DNA of 64,000 bases from Amorphochlora amoebiformis (lineage: Eukaryota > Cercozoa > Chlorarachniophyceae). Below the pieces are notes generated by a model that was not told the DNA's origin, ran no database searches, and was given only the letters and a program-made list of their open reading frames with translations. How positions within the stretch are numbered: position 1 is the first letter of the stretch; the number at the start of each line of letters is the position of its first letter. The DNA lies in the NCBI GenBank assembly GCA_054601695.1, contig BAAHQB010000092.1:620001-684000 (forward strand). The letters are read 5' to 3'. Shown here piece after piece: positions 33,416 to 64,000 of the stretch. The position numbers and the translations under genes are program-made.

Positions 33416-34478
33416 ATGGAAGACCCCAACGCCCGGCCTGTCACAAGCAGCCTCAGGGATGCCAAATTTAGCCGCTCATGTCCGAGCGACCCGCGATATA
33501 ACCGCCTGGATCCTAAGATGAAGGCGGAGGTGAAGAAAAGGTGAGATTCTGGGGGAGTATGGTTTCCCAGCCGAGACTAATGCACACTCACCTAGGGAAA
33601 GGACGGAGAAGGAGCAGCGGAAGATAGATGGTAGATATTGTGTCCTGGAACGGGCGCTGACCAAAAATGAAGAAGAGGAACGAAGGTGGGATAAAGAAAT
33701 CAGCCCAGGTGCCTCAATTTCTTATTCAACATGATTAATTTCAGGAAAAGTGAGGAATTCAAACATGAAGATTTCGGAGGTATGGTACAACGCAGCTACA
33801 AACTCCTGCACGTTCTGATATCCTTGCTTCTTACAGAGGCACGAACATATGAACTGGTGGGATCAAAGGAGGATCTCCACCAGGAGACAACAGAGACGGT
33901 GCGACCACGTATTTCTTTCCCTTTAACCCAACCAATTTAATGAATGACATTCGGCAGGAGTCTCAAGCCGAACCACTAGTTAGTGGATTGCGAGGAGTTA
34001 GCATCAGCATGCAGAACGAGAGTAGTCTAAGCGATGTCAAGGATAGCGATTTCGATTCGGAGCCCGCCGAGGAGGAGTTCTGGGACGACACAGACCCAGA
34101 CGACACGGATGAAGAGAAAATAGATAAAAGGCCATTGAGCCCTAAAGTGAAAGAAATCAAACTCTTAGACCAGTTTGTAGTCGGTTGTAAGGGTGCCATC
34201 TTCGGCTCAAGCCTGAAGGTGATCGAATCCACTCGCCCCCTTGGCATATATTGACGGATGTTTGCTATACTTAGATTAGTGATGGCAAAGGATTCCCGAT
34301 TCCAGTTCCAGCATCTCCAAATCATTTTCAGGTAATCGTAATGATACAAACTTGGAACTAACCTCTAATACCTTTCATAATAATCTTGATAATATTAAAA
34401 TACATTATGTGACATTCCACATAATAGTTGGAACGTATATATATTATACAAAACATGTATGTATAGACTTTAATTTAG

Positions 34479-34523
<45 letters not shown>

Positions 34524-34664
34524 CATATAAATATCACCACGTTGCAGATATCCTACGAAAAAGTGAGTGGTTTCAGATGCACAGCTCTGGACCCAGATAG
34601 AGAAGTTTTAGTGTCAAAGGTACAGCATGCACATTTTTATAGATATATAAATGTATATAATATA

Positions 34665-34719
<55 letters not shown>

Positions 34720-34728
34720 ATATTATAT

Positions 34729-34785
<57 letters not shown>

Positions 34786-34801
34786 CTTACACATATAAAT
34801 A

Positions 34802-34879
<78 letters not shown>

Positions 34880-35010
34880 TATATATATGCATAAATATGT
34901 ATTATTATCTTTATTTCTAGTGCTAGTATCACTTATGGGATTTGCATCGTTAGTATTTCAATGCATATAACATAAATATCATTTTTTGTTGCAGTTCCTT
35001 TTCTATAGAA

Positions 35011-35065
<55 letters not shown>

Positions 35066-35199
35066 GGTGTGTGGGGGTGTGGGGGTGTGTGTGTGTGTGT
35101 ACATTGTTAATTTTAAATTAACACTTATCTGGGTTGATGGATTATATATTATTACAATGGTTAATTTACTTACTACCACTTTGCATATATATGTATATG

Positions 35200-35243
<44 letters not shown>

Positions 35244-35340
35244 TATATATATATAAATATTTGTATATATACATATATATATGTACAACGAATAAAAAAT
35301 TAAAGGTTTTATGTTGGCGTATTCTTCACAAATTTATTTT

Positions 35341-35384
<44 letters not shown>

Positions 35385-37287
35385 ATATAATATAATATAA
35401 TAATACATATATATATATATATATTGTAGAGGCGCCACGTCATCCGCGAAGGGGACGTCGTGGAATTTTCACGAGGGATTCGCATAGTCTTTACAGAAGT
35501 TAAAAGAGAACAGCTCGGACCCGAGGGAGAGTCAACAACAGTCCTGGTACCCAACGCACAATATTTCCTTTCAACTGCTCATGGTTTCACCGTGATCTCG
35601 TTTCCCCTTCCCCCTGTTATTCATATTTCTGATCATTTATATGCAGACCGCACTGTTGGCTTCGGCTGATTTGCCCTCCTCAAGTCGTGTAAAGATTCCT
35701 AAAGGAGGAGTCACCGTGGGATTCGACGTCGGTTGCGGCGTGAAGCTCTCTTCACGAGGGGAAAGAGGCGTCCTAGCAACTCTAAAGCCTTTAGAAGTAA
35801 ACGGCCGCAAGGATCTCGGGTTGATATCCGACCAACCGTTCCATGTGAAGCTCATAGGCAAGGACTCGAAGGCACCGCGAGGCAGTCATGAGTGCTTGCT
35901 GGCGTCTGGGTGTGTTATATCGATCCCGGGTGATTCGAGGTTGCGATTCGCTGTGACGGTGTGTCTCCAGCCGCGCGAAGATCCTCAGAAATCGAAGGGG
36001 GAGTGGTGCACCGTCAAGAGCGCTGCATGTATCGAGGAGCCCAATCTGACAGTAGAAAGCATCAAGGAGCATCAAGACCGTGCAATAATTAAGGACTGTC
36101 TAGGGGGGGGTAATAACCACGGATTGTTTGCTGTCTTCGACGGGCACGGCGGAAGAGATGTTGCCGATGTCGCAGCTGCCTCCTTCCCAGATATACTTGG
36201 CCAGGAGCTCAACAAGATCCAACGTCAAGAGCAATGGATTGCGGCTGTGAATGCCGTGATTCGCGACCGGAAACGATTAAATCACACAAGGAGCGTCACT
36301 TCCATGCCCAAGTTCTTGTCAGAGAGTATCAACCTCAAAACTCTCTCTACCGTAAAAAAATTGAGTGATCTCCGTTCCGTCTTCAGCGAAGATAAGCACA
36401 AGCGACACGCAAGATCTCCGCGACAGAGCGAGTCCTCTAACAGCATAGAAGGGGCTTGCTCCCTCACCTCACGGGGTGAAGGCGACATTCTTTTAGAGCC
36501 TGTGGACTTCTTTGAAGCTTCAGATGTTCACGACGGACCCCTCCTGGCAATGAAGCGGGCATCAGAGCGTGTTGCACGCCTGATGCGCGGACTCATATCA
36601 GAGATGGGATCTTATCAAGGCTCAACTGGGCAGATTTGCTTGTTAAAGAGGGACCACAAGAGCGGGGGGGTATCAAAGTTGTACAGTGCATCGGTTGGCG
36701 ACTCAGGGGCGATTTTGATTCGTGACCGAAGTGCTGTCGAAGTTAGCACCATCTGTCGTCACAAACCCGACCACAAGGATGAGCAAGCTAGAATCGAGAA
36801 GGCTGGGGGACGGGTTAGCGACGGTAGAATAATGAACATGCTTGCGGTATCGCGAGCTTATGGGGATCTTCTGATGGAAGAATGGGGGGTTATTAGCGAG
36901 CCGCACTTCTCAGAAACAGTCCTGGGACCTAAGGACTCCCATCTAGTGATTGCAACGGACGGCGTTTGGGACTACATCAGTTCTAAGAAGGTCGTCGATT
37001 TAGTTTTAAATGCACGTGACGCAGTTGACGCTTGCCATAATATCCTCAATTTCGTCACCTCCGGGTCAAAAGTTAGCCAAGACAACATCGCCATAATTGT
37101 CGTCGAGTTGCAACAGGATACTAATCCCGCCAAGAAAGAGATAGGCGGAACGATTCCCAGCGATTTGTTCACTCTCAAGGAAAAGTCCAGTCGTAACTCT
37201 AAGGGCCGCGTGAGGATTAGGAATAAAAGGATGGCAAAGAGCGCTTCGGTCTCCGCCGGGTTTGATATAACGCGGGCTGAGTTATGA
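33416..37287 (+). CDS. PP2C-family protein phosphatase with N-terminal extension
   Basis: Exons 33416-33540, 33596-33685, 33745-33779, 33837-33898, 33958-34218, 34548-34619, 35430-35546 and 35647-37287 give 800 residues, with phase kept throughout. The first four introns are 55-59 nt; the next two carry (TA)n. The N-terminus is charged ([17 protein letters not shown]), then acidic. [16 protein letters not shown] and [17 protein letters not shown] look like ends of FHA-type beta sandwiches (weak). The PP2C domain has AVFDGHGG (Asp419), [41 protein letters not shown] and DNIAIIVV, the metal-binding sites of Mg/Mn-dependent Ser/Thr phosphatases. An insert of about 130 residues, Ser-rich and basic, follows DGHGG. 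Alternative: a stop at 34252-34254 if the donor at 34219 is unused would split the model into two genes. The last exon is certain. Confidence 0.8.
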
Positions 37288-37734
37288 TAGCTCCTTTGTA
37301 AAAATTCATTCATTAATTGAGTTAATTTAATTAATCGATTAGAGTTAGCTGATACTTTCTATTTTCTAGTCCTAAAACTAGTAAAATTTAGTCTATCTAC
37401 TACTTCTAGTCTGCACACTAGGTCTGAGCTTATCTCGCTTGTGCTAGTTGAAGTCTAGGAAGTTGCTACTTCTAGCACTTACACTAGTTACAACACTAGC
37501 CAAGGTCTATGAACTATCTCAGTATCTCTAGTATCTACTAGATATAGTACTATATATAGTATATAGATACGGTACGGAGAAGTCTAAAACGACAACTCAG
37601 TAAGCGTAAAGACTAGAAAGAGAGTCTAGAGAGTCAACACGTAATATACGAGATCGAACAAGATGCCACTGGATATGTCGTTTAGATTTACACAGTTGTT
37701 AAAACTTAAATTATATATAACTTGCACGAATCGC
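37288..37734. other. Convergent intergenic region with CTAG-rich block
   Basis: 447 bp between the PP2C stop (plus) and the glycosyltransferase stop (minus). Positions 37371-37638 contain 13 CTAG tetramers, the same signature as at 8569-8980. A TTAATTTAATTAATCGATTA run follows the PP2C stop. No exon is seen. Confidence 0.65.
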
Positions 37735-62636
<24,902 letters not shown>

Positions 62637-62668
62637 TTTCTTGGGAGAACTTCTTGACATATACATAT

Positions 62669-62712
<44 letters not shown>

Positions 62713-63507
62713 TATGTGAGTGTGTGTATATAATACTTTTAAATTTGTTCATTCTTCATACAATCGAATAAGAAGGTGCAAAGTACACGGAGCATGATTT
62801 ACACAGGGCTTTGATATCACTTGTGTACACGTCCGTGAGTGTTATGAGGTTTGGTCTACTATATCTAGTCAGTAGATAGATAGAGGCAGTGTGAAAAACA
62901 AGTATTCGAGTCAGAAAATGAGACATCTCTCGGGTGATGGGAAACTTTTCGTCATCATTAGGGTGCGTACCTCAAAGGTCACCAGAATATGACACGTGCT
63001 CTGATTTACACAAAGTCACAAAATATTCAGAAATAAATCGAAAATTATGCAGGAGATAGCCAAGTTTGGCGGGAAAAAGGACTCGTGGCTTACACAGAAG
63101 ACGGGCAAAGCAAATTGGGAAGCTGACCAGAAATAATACAGCGCCCCAAACTGCTAAAATAGAAGCTTTTGCTCCCCATAATAAGTATCCTTCGAATCTT
63201 GCCATTGAGCGCGTAAATATTCGCCCTATTGGACAAGATTGGCCTTGGATAAGTAGGCTGGCTTGGCTTCGTCGGAGTTGGCAGCCTTCGGAATGCAGCG
63301 TTCAAATAATATACACGAATATGAAGAAAAGGATATACATATATTTTGTTCTGATATGGAGATATCTAAGGAAATTTCCAATATAAACTCGGCAATTGGA
63401 TTCCGAGCTCTCTCCTGGTAACCCGGGGATTCGTATCACCCCCCGGGAACCCCCACGAAAACTTCACACTAAAATCGCGCTCAAGGCGGCCTCGTGCCCG
63501 GCTCGGG
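62637..63507. promoter_or_regulatory. Divergent region (glycosyltransferase / ELM2-PHD)
   Basis: About 870 bp between the tentative glycosyltransferase start and the ELM2-PHD start, unique from 62740 on. A minus-strand open stretch from ATG at 63205 encodes a hydrophobic helix (ASILAVWGAVLFLVSF). With the nearby donor (63087) and the exon-like island 63001-62972 it could be a small gene or 5' exons, but every splice option I tried gives either a stop or an unsupported join, so it is left unassigned. Confidence 0.35.
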
Positions 63508-64000
63508 ATGAAGCAAAACTCCAAGCGAGCACGAGTGACTCCGCGAGTTGGGACGGAATATCAGGCGATAATCCCTGAATTCAACGACTGTAAAATCCCT
63601 TCGTCGACTGATATCTCCGAGACGTCGATCGGACGGTCCGTTTGGGCGCCTTTGGTGTCCACGGAGGTCGTGGACAAGTATCTCGACTTCGCTCGCGGGT
63701 TATTCCGGGATCGCACGGAGCTCTGCGAGGAGCGGGCCCTGTACCTCTTGAAGAGATGTCAGTATAACCTAAAGACAGCCTGCAATCTTCTCACTCCATG
63801 TGAGCCCGAGGAGGAGCCACAGGCTGAGATTGGCGGGGTGAGACAGCTCCGAATCTCAACACTTGGTTAAGTAACAAAAGTACTAATTATCAAACGTTTA
63901 GGATCCCCTTTACGAGGGCGATGATTTTTGCATGGTTTGCGGGGACGGAGGGACGCTGATAGTGTGCGATTTTGAATCGTGCAAGAAGGTGATAGCCATT
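63508..64000 (+). CDS. ELM2-PHD chromatin protein, 5' part
   Basis: Exon 63508-63837, an intron of 64 nt (gtgaga...gtttag), and exon 63902 onward, cut by the window end. The first exon starts MKQNSKRARVTPRVGTEYQA. VGTEYQAIIPEF is the opening of an ELM2 domain, which recruits histone deacetylases, and VDKYLDFARG / CEERALYLLKRCQYNLKTA forms its helical end. The second exon begins DPLYEGDDFCMVCGDGGTL and IVCDFESCKKV, the first metal-binding cysteines of a PHD finger that reads histone tails. In related proteins a SANT domain may follow; it is not visible here. The ATG is preceded by other frames with stops and leaves a basic N-terminus, so it is likely correct. Confidence 0.85.

Noticed and set aside
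63066-63386. Plus-strand basic frame of 106 residues
   Set aside because: It overlaps a stronger minus-strand hydrophobic frame and ends in AT-rich sequence; no splice link to the ELM2 gene.

Overview
The window is nuclear DNA of an intron-rich eukaryotic microbe, probably an alga or other protist. It holds GT-AG spliced genes, protein families found only in eukaryotes (F-box/LRR, PP2C, ELM2-PHD, presenilin-like), (TA)n microsatellites, and many interstitial TTAGGG/CCCTAA blocks. I cannot name the lineage.

Most of the sequence looks like featureless (TA)n, but the short unique islands between the repeats are exons. I read each island for splice sites and checked reading phase across every junction. 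Layout: 219-2386 (+) 3' part of an unrecognised gene; 2884-4807 (+) Ser/Pro/Lys-rich protein; 7769-6228 (-) seven-exon protein kinase; 8083-8352 (+) possible 50-residue membrane protein; 25948-9330 (-) many-exon presenilin-like membrane protein; 30809-26503 (-) phase-compatible exons of unknown family, possibly the 3' part of the next gene; 33069-31938 (-) F-box/leucine-rich-repeat protein; 33416-37287 (+) PP2C phosphatase; 62636-37735 (-) a 38-exon GT4-GT2 double glycosyltransferase; 63508-64000 (+) ELM2-PHD chromatin protein cut by the window edge.

Introns fall into two classes. Compact ones are about 55-65 nt. Expanded ones run from 100 nt to several kb and are built of (TA)n, (CT)n or telomeric hexamers, often with the repeat supplying the splice site itself. 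One 656-nt intron of the glycosyltransferase gene is telomeric repeat and short spacers from donor to acceptor. Partial copies of exons lie beside many true exons. Those I checked keep only the acceptor or only the donor, so they should not be spliced in.

From the kinase rightwards genes alternate in strand, giving short divergent promoters (7770-8082, 33070-33415, 62637-63507) and convergent ends (4808-6227, 8353-9329, 37288-37734). Two of the three convergent gaps hold a CTAG-dense block. The genes do not form a pathway. They cover signalling (kinase, phosphatase), ubiquitin targeting (F-box), glycosylation, membrane proteolysis or a pseudoenzyme of it, and chromatin.

All exon models are hand-made from sequence without alignment software or RNA data. 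Domain names rest on recognised motifs.
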